DNA of 64,000 nt from Cellvibrionaceae bacterium AOL6 (GTDB taxonomy: Bacteria > Pseudomonadota > Gammaproteobacteria > Pseudomonadales > Cellvibrionaceae). The notes beneath the pieces were generated by a model, which saw nothing but the letters and a program-made list of their open reading frames with translations, did no database searches and had not been told where the DNA came from. Each line of letters opens with the position of its first letter. Position 1 is the first letter of the stretch. Where the stretch lies: contig NOXC01000002.1 of assembly GCA_003265435.1 (NCBI GenBank), positions 124,001 through 188,000 on the forward strand. Reading direction: 5' to 3'. The position numbers and the translations under genes were made by a program. Shown here one piece after another: positions 8,671 through 18,476 of the stretch.

Positions 8671-9642
8671 TCACTTAGACGACTCTCGGCCCGATTCGTA
8701 TCTTCGCCATTTTCCCGGTGTAACACTGAACGCCCGCTTGAAGGCACGGCTAAATGCCGCTTCTGATTCGTATCCCACCTCGTACGCGACTTGTGCGATA
8801 GCCCGGGGACTCTCTCGCAGCCGTACGGCAGCCAATTGTAAACGCCAGTGGCTGAGATATCTCATTGGTGGCATTCCGACGAAAACGGCAAACCGCTCGG
8901 CAAAGGCGGAGCGTGACATGTCGACCGCTTTCGCTAGTTCGTCTGCCGTCCAAGTGTGCGCAGGTTTTGTATGTAGCATGGCGAGCGCCTTACCTATCTT
9001 TGGATCGCGTAGCCCCGCAAGCCAACCCGTCTGATCCCGGGGTAAGGTGGTGAGGTAGCGCCTGACCGCCTCCACAAACAGCAGTTCCGCAAGCCTACCC
9101 AACACCGTCGACGTGCCAATGCCGCCCGTTGCAAACTCCTCAGCCGCGCGCTGAAAGGAGCGCTCCAGCCAGGCACCCCCAGCGTCATCGTTTGCTTTAA
9201 CTTGAAGAACACGAGGAAGCGAAGACAACAGGGGGTTATCAGGAGTCTCGCACCCCATGTACCCGCAGATGATGTGAGCGCTCTCACCACTACCACCAAT
9301 CTTAAGGATGGCGGGTTTGCCACCGTCTGCCGGCTGAATGAGGTGATCGATGGTCGCGGGATTAAGACCTGGCGCACTGCCGAGAGTATGTCGGTCATTG
9401 CGCGGTAGAAGCACCATTTCTCCCTCGCCGATTGAAAACGCCTCTTCTCCATTGAGCTCTAGGAACAAGCGGCCGGACACGACGTAGTGGTAAGCAATGA
9501 TTTGCGTGGGCGTCGGTCCAAAAACCGCGCAATCCTCCGGCGTGATTTGCGATTGAATGCACCAAGGCGCGCCAAAGCGCGCATCCAAAAACGCACTACT
9601 GGTCAGGCGGACTGCAGAAATAGCATCAGACAGTGCGTCCAT
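8671..9642 (-). CDS. AraC-family transcriptional regulator with N-terminal cupin
   Basis: Regulator of about 323 residues. The N-terminal half is a cupin-type sensor (IIAYHYVVSGRLFLELNGEEAFSIGEGEMVLLPRNDRHTL). The C-terminal 100 residues hold two helix-turn-helix units: WTADELAKAVDMSRSAFAERFAVFVGMPPMRYL, then IAQVAYEVGYESEAAFSRAFKRAFSVTPGKWRR. ATG 9642 (MDALSDAIS) is preferred because this branch normally starts there; the frame also opens with TTG 9720. It is divergent from the TPR gene at 9785 with about 140 bases between, so it probably controls that gene or itself. Its effector is unknown. Confidence 0.88.
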   Translation of the reverse strand: MDALSDAISAVRLTSSAFLDARFGAPWCIQSQITPEDCAVFGPTPTQIIAYHYVVSGRLFLELNGEEAFSIGEGEMVLLPRNDRHTLGSAPGLNPATIDHLIQPADGGKPAILKIGGSGESAHIICGYMGCETPDNPLLSSLPRVLQVKANDDAGGAWLERSFQRAAEEFATGGIGTSTVLGRLAELLFVEAVRRYLTTLPRDQTGWLAGLRDPKIGKALAMLHTKPAHTWTADELAKAVDMSRSAFAERFAVFVGMPPMRYLSHWRLQLAAVRLRESPRAIAQVAYEVGYESEAAFSRAFKRAFSVTPGKWRRYESGRESSK

Positions 9643-9784
9643 GGTTTCCCAACATGCGAATTCACTCTTCCCGGCGCCTGAGTCAATGATGCCGGCGTTT
9701 AGACCATATTCGATAAACAATCTTGTCGCTAGAGTATCAAATATCTAACACAGAGTAACCGAAGCCGAATCAGGAGAGAGAAAT

Positions 9785-11128
9785 ATGGCCGTACGAAACG
9801 AGTACAATTTGACGTATTCCGGAGCCGATGAAGACAGCCTAGCAACTTACGAACATGCTCTTCAGCAATTGCAATGTTACATCGGGGATCCAGTAGAGAC
9901 AGTTGACCACGCGATTGCCGCTTCGCCGGAGTTCGTGATGGCTCACGTGCTCAAGGCGTATCTGCATTTACTCGGTACGGAACCGAGCGATATAGCCATT
10001 GCAAATACCTGTCTTGAGACAGCTGCCCGCCTTCACGGCAGTCTACACGAGCATCAACATCTACAAGCCGTACGCCACATGGTCAAAGGTCACTGGAAGC
10101 AGGCAGGCCGTATCCTTGAAGATATCACGATCGATCATCCTCAAGATATCCTGGCACTTCAAGCAGGGCATCTGGTCGACTTTTACACCGGCAACTCGAG
10201 GATGTTACGTGATCGCATTGCCAGAGCCTTCCCACATTGGCATAAAGCGATGCGTGGCTACCACGTGCTACTCGGTATGTATGCTTTCGGTCTCGAAGAA
10301 AACGGGCTTTTCGAGTCCGCTGAACGACTCGGGCGCGAATCCGTGAGACTGAATCCACGGGACGGATGGGGCCAGCATGCGGTTGCCCATGTCATGGAGA
10401 TGCAGGGGCGGTCACGCGAGGGAATCGCCTGGATGCGGGAGAACGCAGACGATTGGTCCACCGACAGCTTCTTTCAAGTACACAACTGGTGGCATCTGGC
10501 GCTTTACCACTTTGATCTTGACGAGATCGACGAAGTATTCAAGCTCTTCGATGGCCCGATCTATGGAGAGCGCTCGACCGTTGTCTTGGATATGGTCGAT
10601 GCGTCAGCCCTGCTCTGGCGCCTTCATTTGCGTGGCATCGATGTCGGAAATCGCTGGAAGACTGTAGCCGATAACTGGACGCCGATTGCAAGCGCCGGCA
10701 ATTACGCGTTTAACGACGTGCATGCCGCAATGGCCTTTGTCGGCGACAGTCGGCCTGCGGCCATCCAACAAATTGTGGAAGCACAGCAATCAACCATGGA
10801 GAAAGCTGATGACAACGCCCTATTTACTCGCGAAGTGGGGCATCCACTCACACTGGCAGTCAAGGCGTTCGCGGAAGGCGACTATCGCCAAACCGTCAAC
10901 CTGATTCGACCTGTGCGGGAAATCGCCCACCGCTTTGGTGGCAGTCATGCACAACGGGACGTGATCAATATGACCCTGATCGAGGCCGCCATGCGATCCG
11001 GTGATAAAAATCTGGCTTCTGCGCTGGCAGCAGAACGCTCAGCGAGACGGCCTGAAAGCCCTTTGTCTCACTTGTTCAGCCAGCGCGCGAAAAACCTCGA
11101 GCAGGCACGGGTTTCAGCATCGTGGTGA
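9785..11128 (+). CDS. TTC38-like tetratricopeptide repeat protein
   Basis: Soluble protein of 447 residues resembling the bacterial relatives of TTC38: repeated helical hairpins such as AIAASPEFVMAHVLKAYLHLL and SAERLGRESVRLNPRDGWGQHAVAHVMEMQGR, plus the conserved HNWWHLALYHFDL segment near residue 233. No signal peptide. Function unknown; this group is often near AraC regulators, as here. AGGAGAG lies seven bases before the ATG. Divergent from the AraC gene. Confidence 0.8.
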   Translation: MAVRNEYNLTYSGADEDSLATYEHALQQLQCYIGDPVETVDHAIAASPEFVMAHVLKAYLHLLGTEPSDIAIANTCLETAARLHGSLHEHQHLQAVRHMVKGHWKQAGRILEDITIDHPQDILALQAGHLVDFYTGNSRMLRDRIARAFPHWHKAMRGYHVLLGMYAFGLEENGLFESAERLGRESVRLNPRDGWGQHAVAHVMEMQGRSREGIAWMRENADDWSTDSFFQVHNWWHLALYHFDLDEIDEVFKLFDGPIYGERSTVVLDMVDASALLWRLHLRGIDVGNRWKTVADNWTPIASAGNYAFNDVHAAMAFVGDSRPAAIQQIVEAQQSTMEKADDNALFTREVGHPLTLAVKAFAEGDYRQTVNLIRPVREIAHRFGGSHAQRDVINMTLIEAAMRSGDKNLASALAAERSARRPESPLSHLFSQRAKNLEQARVSASW

Positions 11129-11344
11129 CATTTGCAGAGGAAGCTGTCCGACAATTGTGTGGATGTGGCGATAGAACGCGGTTAAAGCATTGGGAGTGAG
11201 CGATACTCAAGCCGAAATTATGGCTGTCGGTCTCGGTACACGCTTTGGTACTCTTTCAATGAACCCCTACAGGCATCCGAAATCCAGCAGTAGTGGCCGT
11301 AGGCCGAAGATTATCAACCGAATGACAGTGGAGATGGATAAGTC

Positions 11345-12124
11345 ATGTCAGAACAGTATGTGGAAATGAACCGGCTCGCCTGGGACCAACGCACTGAAAC
11401 ACATTTCAAATCCGACTTTTACGACGTGCCCGGTTTTTTGGCTGGAAGAACCAGCCTGCGGGAAATTGAACTAGCTGAAATGGTCCCAGTTGCAGGTCGA
11501 CGATTGCTACACCTGCAGTGCCATTTTGGCCTGGACACCCTATCCTGGGCAAGACTTGGCGCGCACTGCACCGGTGTTGACCTGTCAAGCGTATCTATCG
11601 AAAAGGCAAAGTATTTAAACGAGCAAACAGGACTGAACGCCAGGTTCGTCCGCTCGGATGTCTACCATTATCAACGTGGCCCTGAACCCCCTTTCGATAT
11701 CGTATTTTCATCTTACGGTGCGATCTGCTGGCTACCGGATCTGGTACGCTGGGCCAATATCGTCGCGGCAAATCTGGTCACAGGCGGAACCTTCTATCTG
11801 GCCGAATTCCATCCGTTCCACAACTTGGTATCGGGATATCAGTACTTCGATTCCGAAAAACCCGATATAGAAAATGAGGCGACCTACACGGAGAATGGTT
11901 CGGGGATGACCGCCACAATGGCGACCTGGTCCCATCCCATGTCAAGCGTGATCAACGCTTTGATTAACGCAGGCTTTGTGATCACCAGAATGAACGAGCA
12001 CCCCTTCAGTCCATACAACTGCTTTGATGGACTGGAAGAACGTGAACAGGGTCGATTCTATTTTTCTCACCTGGGACAGGACGCCCCTTTGGTCTACACC
12101 CTGACTGGCAAAAAGGCCGGCTGA
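11345..12124 (+). CDS. Class I SAM-dependent methyltransferase
   Basis: Protein of 259 residues with a Rossmann methyltransferase core: motif I is a variant, LLHLQCHFGLDTLSWARLGA (residues ~54-73); the acidic end of strand 2 is GVDLSSVSIEKAK; motif IV region is FDIVFSSYGAICWLPDL. Motif I lacks the usual GxGxG, but this LQCHFG form is typical of a recognised branch. The substrate is unknown. It follows the TPR gene on the same strand after about 215 bases with no obvious gene. GGAGATGG lies upstream of the start. Confidence 0.85.
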   Translation: MSEQYVEMNRLAWDQRTETHFKSDFYDVPGFLAGRTSLREIELAEMVPVAGRRLLHLQCHFGLDTLSWARLGAHCTGVDLSSVSIEKAKYLNEQTGLNARFVRSDVYHYQRGPEPPFDIVFSSYGAICWLPDLVRWANIVAANLVTGGTFYLAEFHPFHNLVSGYQYFDSEKPDIENEATYTENGSGMTATMATWSHPMSSVINALINAGFVITRMNEHPFSPYNCFDGLEEREQGRFYFSHLGQDAPLVYTLTGKKAG

Positions 12125-12488
12125 TTGTTCGCGACATCACTCTGTGATTTTGGGATAGAAGTGTTCCGATGTTCGCGCCGACGCTTCAGACGTAAAGGTC
12201 ATAGTCGACAAACGGAATTCAGATGGTGTCCTGCAATATCCTCAAATGAATGCGGACTGTTGATTGATTTATTAACTCGACTCCATGATTTAAAAATCGT
12301 AAACACATGAAGTGGCTTTTAAAGTCACGATGTCTAAATTCTCAATACCATGATGGACTGTCGCACTATTCATGGTATTGAGGTTTGGCCTTAACTAGAT
12401 CTCAGGCAATACCATGAATATTGCCATTAATAATACAGAATAGCTCTGTCAACTTACTTTAATTTTTTCAATAGGTTAAGAGTGCCGG
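12125..12488. other. AT-rich gap of about 360 bases with palindromes
   Basis: No gene seen. It separates the methyltransferase from guaA, which is convergent. It contains a hairpin at 12311-12327 (GTGGCTTT/AAAGTCAC, one G-T pair) and the repeat described at 12341-12382. Lower GC than its surroundings suggests a boundary of the accessory stretch. Confidence 0.45.
12341..12382. repeat. 13-bp inverted repeat with a third partial copy
   Basis: CTCAATACCATGA at 12341-12353 is mirrored exactly by TCATGGTATTGAG at 12370-12382. A third partial copy, CAATACCATGAATA, lies at 12407-12420. Possibly a terminator between the convergent methyltransferase and guaA, or the trace of a mobile repeat. Confidence 0.5.
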
Positions 12489-14066
12489 CTACTCCCACTC
12501 AATCGTCGCCGGCGGCTTACTCGAAATATCATAAGTCACCCGCGCCACCCCGGAAATCTCATTCATAATCCGGTTAGACACCTTCTCCAACAACTCATAA
12601 GGCAAGTGCGCCCAACGTGCGGTCATGAAGTCCACGGTTTCTACCGCACGAATCGCTATCACCCATTCGTAGCGACGCGCGTCGCCAACGACACCGACGG
12701 ATTTTACCGGCAGAAACACGGCGAAGGCCTGGCTGGTTTTGTGGTACCAGTCGGCGGCGTGGAGTTCTTCGATGAAAATCGCATCAGCTTCGCGCAGGAT
12801 GTCGGCGTATTCTTTTTTGACTTCACCGAGAATACGCACACCGAGGCCGGGGCCGGGGAATGGATGGCGATAGACCATGTCGTAAGGCAGGCCGAGTTCG
12901 AGGCCGATTTTGCGCACTTCGTCTTTGAACAATTCACGCAGTGGTTCAACCAGTTCCATCGCCATGTCGTCGGGCAGGCCGCCGACATTGTGGTGGGATT
13001 TAATGACGTGGGCTTTGCCGGTTTTAGAGGCGGCCGACTCGATGACGTCGGGGTAGATAGTGCCCTGTGCCAGCCAGTTCACGTCTTTTAATTTCGCGGC
13101 TTCCTCGTCGAACACTTCGATAAAGGTATTGCCGATAATTTTTCGCTTTTTCTCAGGGTCGGATTCGCCTTTCAAGCGACCGAGGAAGAGATCTTCGGAA
13201 TCGCTGCGAATCACTTTCACACCCATGTTACGCGCGAACATGTCCATTACCTGATCGCCTTCGTGTTTGCGCAGCAAGCCGTTGTCGACAAACACACACG
13301 TGAGCTGGTCGCCAATGGCACGATGCAACAGCGCCGCTACGACGGAGGAGTCGACGCCGCCGCTCAAGCCGAGCAGCACTTTGTCGGAGCCGACTTGCGC
13401 GCGCACTTTTTCTATCGCGTCTTCAATAATATTTGCGGGGGTCCACAGCGCTTCACAACCGCAGATGTCTTTGACAAAGTGCTGGAAAATGCGCATGCCC
13501 TGCTGGGTGTGCGTGACTTCTGGGTGAAACTGAATCCCGAAGAACGGTTTGCTGCTGTGCATCACACCGGCTACTGGGCAGGATGGCGTCGAGGCCAGCA
13601 ATTCAAAACCTTCAGCCATGCGGGTGACTTTGTCGCCGTGGCTCATCCACACGTCGAGCAATTTGCTGCCGAACTCGTCTACGTGATCGCAGATGTCTTT
13701 AAACAGGCCGCTGTCCGATTCGATTTTGACTTGCGCATGACCAAATTCCTGCACATCCGAACCTTCCACTTTGCCGCCGAATTGCTCGGTCATGGTTTGC
13801 ATGCCGTAACAGATACCCAGCACGGGCACGCCCAGTTCAAATACGACTTGGGGTGCGCGAGGCGAACCTTCTTCGGTGACCGACTCCGGGCCGCCGGAGA
13901 GAATGATGCCGCGCGGATTAAATTCGCGGATGTCGTCTTCGGACATATCAAAGGCGCGAATTTCACTGAACACGCCCACTTCGCGAATGCGTCGTGCAAT
14001 CAGTTGCGTGTACTGCGAGCCAAAATCGAGGATGAGGATTTTCTGAGCGTGGATGTCTTGCTTCAT
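12489..14066 (-). CDS. guaA: GMP synthase (glutamine-hydrolysing)
   Basis: Converts XMP to GMP using glutamine and ATP in the cytoplasm, last step of de novo guanine nucleotide synthesis. 525 residues, the normal length. N-terminal class I glutaminase with nucleophile Cys86 (GICYGMQ) and a later His-Glu pair (FHPEVTH). The ATP pyrophosphatase P-loop is [10 protein letters not shown] at about residue 233. The C-terminal dimerisation domain ends in the canonical PPATIEWE. It follows guaB by 69 bases, the usual guaBA operon, but a terminator-like hairpin lies between the two. Confidence 0.98.
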   Translation of the reverse strand: MKQDIHAQKILILDFGSQYTQLIARRIREVGVFSEIRAFDMSEDDIREFNPRGIILSGGPESVTEEGSPRAPQVVFELGVPVLGICYGMQTMTEQFGGKVEGSDVQEFGHAQVKIESDSGLFKDICDHVDEFGSKLLDVWMSHGDKVTRMAEGFELLASTPSCPVAGVMHSSKPFFGIQFHPEVTHTQQGMRIFQHFVKDICGCEALWTPANIIEDAIEKVRAQVGSDKVLLGLSGGVDSSVVAALLHRAIGDQLTCVFVDNGLLRKHEGDQVMDMFARNMGVKVIRSDSEDLFLGRLKGESDPEKKRKIIGNTFIEVFDEEAAKLKDVNWLAQGTIYPDVIESAASKTGKAHVIKSHHNVGGLPDDMAMELVEPLRELFKDEVRKIGLELGLPYDMVYRHPFPGPGLGVRILGEVKKEYADILREADAIFIEELHAADWYHKTSQAFAVFLPVKSVGVVGDARRYEWVIAIRAVETVDFMTARWAHLPYELLEKVSNRIMNEISGVARVTYDISSKPPATIEWE

Positions 14067-14081
14067 AGTCTCTCCAGAAAC

Positions 14082-14109
14082 AAAAAAAGCCCTCTTGTCG
14101 GAGAGCTTT
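14082..14109 (-). terminator. Intrinsic terminator/attenuator between guaB and guaA
   Basis: On the minus strand: AAAGCTCTC, loop CGACAA, GAGGGCTTT with one G-T pair, then a run of T. It lies after the guaB stop (14136) and before the guaA start (14066), so it may reduce read-through into guaA. Confidence 0.65.
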
Positions 14110-14135
14110 TACAGGATGTTAACAGTGCGCGGAAC

Positions 14136-15611
14136 TCAGCGTCCTGAAACCGGGTAGTTGGGTGCTTCTTTGGTGATGCTCACGTCGTGCACATGGCTTT
14201 CGCTCATGCCGGCTGAGGTGACCCGCACAAACTGTGGCTGGGTGCGCATCGCGTCGATTTCCGTGCAGCCGGTGTAGCCCATGGATGAACGCAGGCCACC
14301 CATCAATTGATGCACGATGGCTGACAGTGGGCCCTTGTAAGGGATACGCCCTTCAATGCCCTCTGGCACGAGCTTTTCGGCGCCCTGGCTGGTGTCCTGG
14401 AAGTAGCGATCCGAGGAACCTTGTGTTTTGGACATCGCACCCAATGAGCCCATACCACGATAGGCTTTGTAAGTGCGGCCCTGATACAGCTCAACCTCGC
14501 CCGGCGCTTCTTCGGTACCGGCAAACATTGACCCCATCATGATCGCATGCGCACCGGCCACAACGGCCTTGCTGAGGTCGCCTGAGAAGCGAATGCCGCC
14601 ATCGGCAATCACGGGTACATCGGTGTCTTTCAGGGCTTCGACCACATTGGCGATGGCCGAAATTTGCGGCACGCCCACACCGGTGACGATGCGCGTGGTG
14701 CAGATAGAACCGGGGCCGATACCGACCTTGACCGCATCCGCACCGGCTTCCACCAGTGCCAATGCTGCCTCACCGGTAGCAATGTTGCCGCCAATAACGT
14801 CCATCTCGGGATAATCTTTCTTGATCTTGCGCACACGGTCGAGCACGTTTTTGGAGTGTCCGTGCGCGGTGTCGACGACGAGTACGTCAACACCCGCCGC
14901 GACCAGCGCAGCAACACGATCATCCGTATCCGGGCTGGTGCCGACGGAGGCGCCGACCCGCAAGCGCCCTTCTGGGTCTTTACAGGCATTCGGGTAGCGC
15001 TCGGCTTTATCGATGTCCTTAACGGTGATCAGACCCTTGAGCTCGAACGCGTCATTGACGACGAGCACTTTTTCAATGCGATGACGGTGCAGCACGGCGC
15101 GGACTTCGTCCGCCGACGCACCTTCGGAGACGGTCACGAGCTTGTCTTTTGGCGTCATGATGCTGGCCACCGTGGCGCTCAAGTTCGTCTCGAAACGCAC
15201 ATCGCGCCCGGTGACGATACCGACCAGGTCGTTGCCGCTCATGACCGGCACACCAGAAATGTTGTGTCGGCGTGTCAGCGCAAGCAGATCGTTGATGGAT
15301 GCGCTTTGGTCGATGGTAATCGGGTCTTTCACTACACCCGCTTCAAATTTCTTCACAGCACGCACCTGTTCGGCCTGCTGTTCAATGGTCATACTTTTGT
15401 GAATGATACCGATGCCGCCTTCCTGCGCCAGCGCAATCGCCAGACGCGATTCCGTGACGGTATCCATGGCTGCGGATACCAGGGGAATATTCAGTTGGAT
15501 GTGACGCGTCAAGCGGGTTTTGAGGCTGACATCTTTCGCGGTGACTTCGGAATAGCCGGGCACCAGTAGCACGTCATCAAAGGTCAGTGCTTCTTGAGCA
15601 ATACGCAGCAT
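14136..15611 (-). CDS. guaB: Inosine-5'-monophosphate dehydrogenase
   Basis: Oxidises IMP to XMP with NAD+, the committed step to GMP. About 491 residues. TIM barrel interrupted by a CBS pair (about residues 95-205, including [15 protein letters not shown] and [10 protein letters not shown]). Catalytic Cys304 is in [11 protein letters not shown]; the flap region contains a conserved RYFQ. ATG 15611 ([16 protein letters not shown]) matches the family start; GTG 15623 is an alternative four codons upstream. First gene of guaBA. Confidence 0.97.
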   Translation of the reverse strand: MLRIAQEALTFDDVLLVPGYSEVTAKDVSLKTRLTRHIQLNIPLVSAAMDTVTESRLAIALAQEGGIGIIHKSMTIEQQAEQVRAVKKFEAGVVKDPITIDQSASINDLLALTRRHNISGVPVMSGNDLVGIVTGRDVRFETNLSATVASIMTPKDKLVTVSEGASADEVRAVLHRHRIEKVLVVNDAFELKGLITVKDIDKAERYPNACKDPEGRLRVGASVGTSPDTDDRVAALVAAGVDVLVVDTAHGHSKNVLDRVRKIKKDYPEMDVIGGNIATGEAALALVEAGADAVKVGIGPGSICTTRIVTGVGVPQISAIANVVEALKDTDVPVIADGGIRFSGDLSKAVVAGAHAIMMGSMFAGTEEAPGEVELYQGRTYKAYRGMGSLGAMSKTQGSSDRYFQDTSQGAEKLVPEGIEGRIPYKGPLSAIVHQLMGGLRSSMGYTGCTEIDAMRTQPQFVRVTSAGMSESHVHDVSITKEAPNYPVSGR

Positions 15612-15654
15612 AGGGACTCGCACCTAGAGTTATCGGGATGAAGTTAAACAGGAA

Positions 15655-15684
15655 ATTATACCGCAAAAGGCCACTTCCGGTAAA
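15655..15684 (-). promoter_or_regulatory. Putative sigma-70 promoter of guaBA
   Basis: On the minus strand, TATAAT (15655-15660) is preceded by TTTACC (15679-15684) with an 18-base spacer. It lies about 45 bases upstream of the guaB ATG. Confidence 0.55.
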
Positions 15685-15700
15685 TCAGTCTCCTGAAACG

Positions 15701-15729
15701 CAAAAGCCCGGCACGAAGCCGGGCTTTTG
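15701..15729. terminator. Strong bidirectional hairpin downstream of ompA
   Basis: Perfect 12-bp stem CAAAAGCCCGGC, loop ACGAA, GCCGGGCTTTTG. The arms carry their own A and T tracts, so it can work in both directions. It follows the OmpA-family gene ending at 15764 and lies just before the guaB promoter. Confidence 0.85.
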
Positions 15730-15763
15730 ACTGACCTACCGAGGCAAGTCTTAGACACACCGA

Positions 15764-16906
15764 TTACTCGGCGATCTTCTCGATTGTCGCTTTGACCACC
15801 GCGGTCACGCGACGGTTTTCAGCGCGACCTTCTGGCGTGTCGTTCGACGCGATGGGGCGTGTTTCACCGTAACCCACAGCCGCAACACGTGATGCGTCGA
15901 TGCCATAGGCACTGGTCAACTCAGTCGCCACCGCTTCGGCACGACGCTGTGACAACTGCTGGTTGTAGCTTGCCGCACCGCTGCTGTCGGTATGACCTTC
16001 AATCACCACTTCCGCGACAGGGAATTCACGCATGAAGTCTGCGACTTTCTGCAGCTGATCGTGACCTGAAGCAATGGTGTCAGAGTTGTTGGCGAAGTTG
16101 ATTTGCAGCGCCACTGTCACGTCTTCTTCGATCATGATGTAACAGCCTTGCTCGTCAACGCGGGCACCCTCGGCCGTGTCGGGACAGGCGTCAACGCTAT
16201 TGAACACGCCATCACCATCGTCATCGCCACCCAACTGGCAGCCCGTGACGTCTACTTGCACGCCGTAAGGGGTGTCGAGGCAGCTGTCCATGCTGTCGTC
16301 AACGCCATCATTATCACCATCGATAATGGCCGCTGCAGCCACCGCCGCTGGCGCCGCGGACGAGGACGACGATTTTTTACCGCCAATCAGCCACTGTAAG
16401 CCCAGGTTCAGACCCACATCGGTGAAGTTTTCGTCAACGCCGTAAATGCCACGAACGTCGCCGCGCAATGCCAGAGCGTGATTGAACGCGTGCTTCACAC
16501 CGATCCCGGCATTCACAATGGTTTCGTCTTCCGCATCATAGCCATCGGCGTCGTAGTTGTTTTGACCGGCACCGAACACAACAAAAGGACGTGTCGCGCC
16601 TGCGTCACCGGCGTAATACAGCGCATCCAAGCGAAGTTGCTGTACATCCACTTCTAGGTCGCTCATCGCCACTTCAGGCTTGGAAGCCAGGTACGCGAGT
16701 TCGATGGCCCAGGGGCTGGCAAATTTATAACCGGCCGCGAGGCTGGCCGTGCCAGATTCCGCCAAATCCGTTTTATTGGCGTAATTAATCACCCCCACCA
16801 TCGGCGTCAGGGTAAAACCACTTTCTTCTTCAGCAAGCGCAGCGGTGGACGCTGTGAGTACAGAGAGATTCAATAAGATTGCGAGGGGGGATTTAAGGTA
16901 GTTCAT
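15764..16906 (-). CDS. OmpA/OprF-like outer membrane protein with thrombospondin type 3 repeats
   Basis: Major outer-membrane porin-type protein that also grips peptidoglycan. About 380 residues. Signal peptide with cleavage after TAALA (residue 25); N-terminal eight-stranded beta-barrel (residues ~28-200); an Ala/Ser hinge; two calcium-binding type 3 repeats (DGDNDGVDDSMDSCLDT and DDDGDGVFNSVDACPDT) with paired cysteines; then the OmpA domain with the peptidoglycan-binding IEGHTDSSG and SQRRAEAV motifs. ATG 16906 is preceded by AGGAGT; an upstream in-frame start at 16954 would put 16 residues before a perfect signal peptide. Confidence 0.92.
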   Translation of the reverse strand: MNYLKSPLAILLNLSVLTASTAALAEEESGFTLTPMVGVINYANKTDLAESGTASLAAGYKFASPWAIELAYLASKPEVAMSDLEVDVQQLRLDALYYAGDAGATRPFVVFGAGQNNYDADGYDAEDETIVNAGIGVKHAFNHALALRGDVRGIYGVDENFTDVGLNLGLQWLIGGKKSSSSSAAPAAVAAAAIIDGDNDGVDDSMDSCLDTPYGVQVDVTGCQLGGDDDGDGVFNSVDACPDTAEGARVDEQGCYIMIEEDVTVALQINFANNSDTIASGHDQLQKVADFMREFPVAEVVIEGHTDSSGAASYNQQLSQRRAEAVATELTSAYGIDASRVAAVGYGETRPIASNDTPEGRAENRRVTAVVKATIEKIAE

Positions 16907-16982
16907 AATTACTCCTAATGGTGAACTGTTTGCATCAGTCAACATGTTGAACACATGTCTTCTTGTCCTGTTAGCAAGCGCG

Positions 16983-17010
16983 AGTATACGTGAATTAGTC
17001 GAAGAGTTAA
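16983..17010 (-). promoter_or_regulatory. Putative sigma-70 promoter of the OmpA-family gene
   Basis: Minus strand TTAACT (17005-17010), 16-base spacer, TATACT (16983-16988). This leaves an untranslated leader of about 70 bases, which includes a 12-base palindrome TCAACATGTTGA at 16939-16950. Confidence 0.5.
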
Positions 17011-17121
17011 TGACTTTCCTAACGTAATTCGAGTGCTCTTATACGCCAATCAGTACTCTATGGATTTAACGTTTGATGCGGTAAAGTATTCCCACGCCAA
17101 CAAAAGGAAGATCAACGCGCC

Positions 17122-18471
17122 ATGCTCCCGACACCCGAGACGCTTTCTGTCAGCGAATTAAACCGACGTGCGCGCCAGCTACTCGAAAGCCAACTGGATC
17201 AGGTCTGGGTCGAAGGCGAGATCTCCAACTTCAGCCGGCCTGCCTCGGGCCATTGGTATTTCACATTAAAAGATGCGAATGCCCAAATTCGTTGTGCCAT
17301 GTTTCGCAATCGCAATGTGTTGGTAAAGCAGACTCCGAAAGCCGGCGAGCAAGTGCGCGTGCGTGCGCGCGTCAGCCTTTATGAAGCCAGAGGTGACTAT
17401 CAGCTCATCGCCGAGAGCATGCAACCCGCGGGGCTTGGCGCGCTGCAACAAGCCTTTGAAGCACTTAAGCAGCGGCTTCACCAAGAAGGCCTATTCGATG
17501 AAAGCAAGAAACAGGCGCTTCCCAAACATATTCAGCACCTCGCCATTATTTCATCGCCGACCGGGGCGGCTGTGCACGATATCCTGAGTGTGCTCGCCCG
17601 ACGCAATCCGGGCATCAATGTGGTGTTGGTCCCCGCCGCCGTGCAAGGTGAAGGCGCGCCAGCACAATTGCGCAAAGCGCTTGCGCAGGCGATTAACCTC
17701 GCGCCCGACGCCATTATTATCGGGCGCGGGGGCGGCTCGCTCGAAGACCTGTGGGCCTTCAATAATGAGCTACTCGCGCGCGACATCAGCGCCTGCTCTA
17801 TTCCCATTGTGTCCGCCGTCGGTCATGAAGTGGATTTCAGCATCTGCGACTTTGTCGCCGACCTGCGAGCGCCGACCCCCTCTGCAGCGGCCGAATTGGT
17901 CTCTGGTGATAATCAAGCCACCTTGCAACAACTCGCTCGCTTGCAACGGCGTCTGCTGCCGGCCTTCCAACGCCGCCTGGCGGTATTGCGCCAGCGTGTC
18001 CAACACGCCGGCAGTCGACTTAAACATCCGGGCGACCGTATCCAGCAGTGGCAGCAGCGCACAGACCAGTGCGAGCTCCGGCTGCAACGTCAGATTCACT
18101 CATTGCTTCAACAACGGGATCAAAAGCGGCAGAACTTGCACAGCCGATTGCTGCTTGCCAATCCCGCGCGCCGAATGCCTGCGGAGCGACGACAAGTTCA
18201 CCAGCTGCAACAGCGCCTCGTCGTGGCCCAACGTGCGCAGCTGAACAGCGCCTCGCAGCGGCTATCGGCACTGGCCGGAGAACTGGATATTGTCAGCCCA
18301 CTGGCTACGCTAAAACGAGGCTATGTGATCGTTCGAGATGATGAGGGCGCACTCACCAAAAGCGCGACATCGCTGCAGGCAAATGACGCGATTTCGCTGC
18401 GCTTCCATGATGGAGACGTCGACGCACGCGTGCTTGCCACGCATCCCAAACACAGCAACGCGGTGGATTGA
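17122..18471 (+). CDS. xseA: Exodeoxyribonuclease VII large subunit
   Basis: Catalytic subunit of ExoVII, which degrades single-stranded DNA in both directions together with XseB. 449 residues, normal length. N-terminal OB-fold (VWVEGEISNFSRPASGHWYFTLKD), then the catalytic core with ITSPTGA-like IISSPTGAAVHDIL, IIIGRGGGSLEDLWAFN, and SAVGHEVDFSICDFVADLRAPTPSAAAE. A long coiled-coil part (about 260-390) and a C-terminal LKRGYVIV segment follow. Divergent from the OmpA-family gene. The small subunit xseB is not in this window. Confidence 0.97.
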   Translation: MLPTPETLSVSELNRRARQLLESQLDQVWVEGEISNFSRPASGHWYFTLKDANAQIRCAMFRNRNVLVKQTPKAGEQVRVRARVSLYEARGDYQLIAESMQPAGLGALQQAFEALKQRLHQEGLFDESKKQALPKHIQHLAIISSPTGAAVHDILSVLARRNPGINVVLVPAAVQGEGAPAQLRKALAQAINLAPDAIIIGRGGGSLEDLWAFNNELLARDISACSIPIVSAVGHEVDFSICDFVADLRAPTPSAAAELVSGDNQATLQQLARLQRRLLPAFQRRLAVLRQRVQHAGSRLKHPGDRIQQWQQRTDQCELRLQRQIHSLLQQRDQKRQNLHSRLLLANPARRMPAERRQVHQLQQRLVVAQRAQLNSASQRLSALAGELDIVSPLATLKRGYVIVRDDEGALTKSATSLQANDAISLRFHDGDVDARVLATHPKHSNAVD

Positions 18472-18476
18472 GTACG

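Noticed and set aside
13263-15569. Long plus-strand frames (294 and 301 residues)
   Set aside because: They are opposite guaA and guaB and read as low-complexity His/Arg/Phe-rich sequence with no family match.
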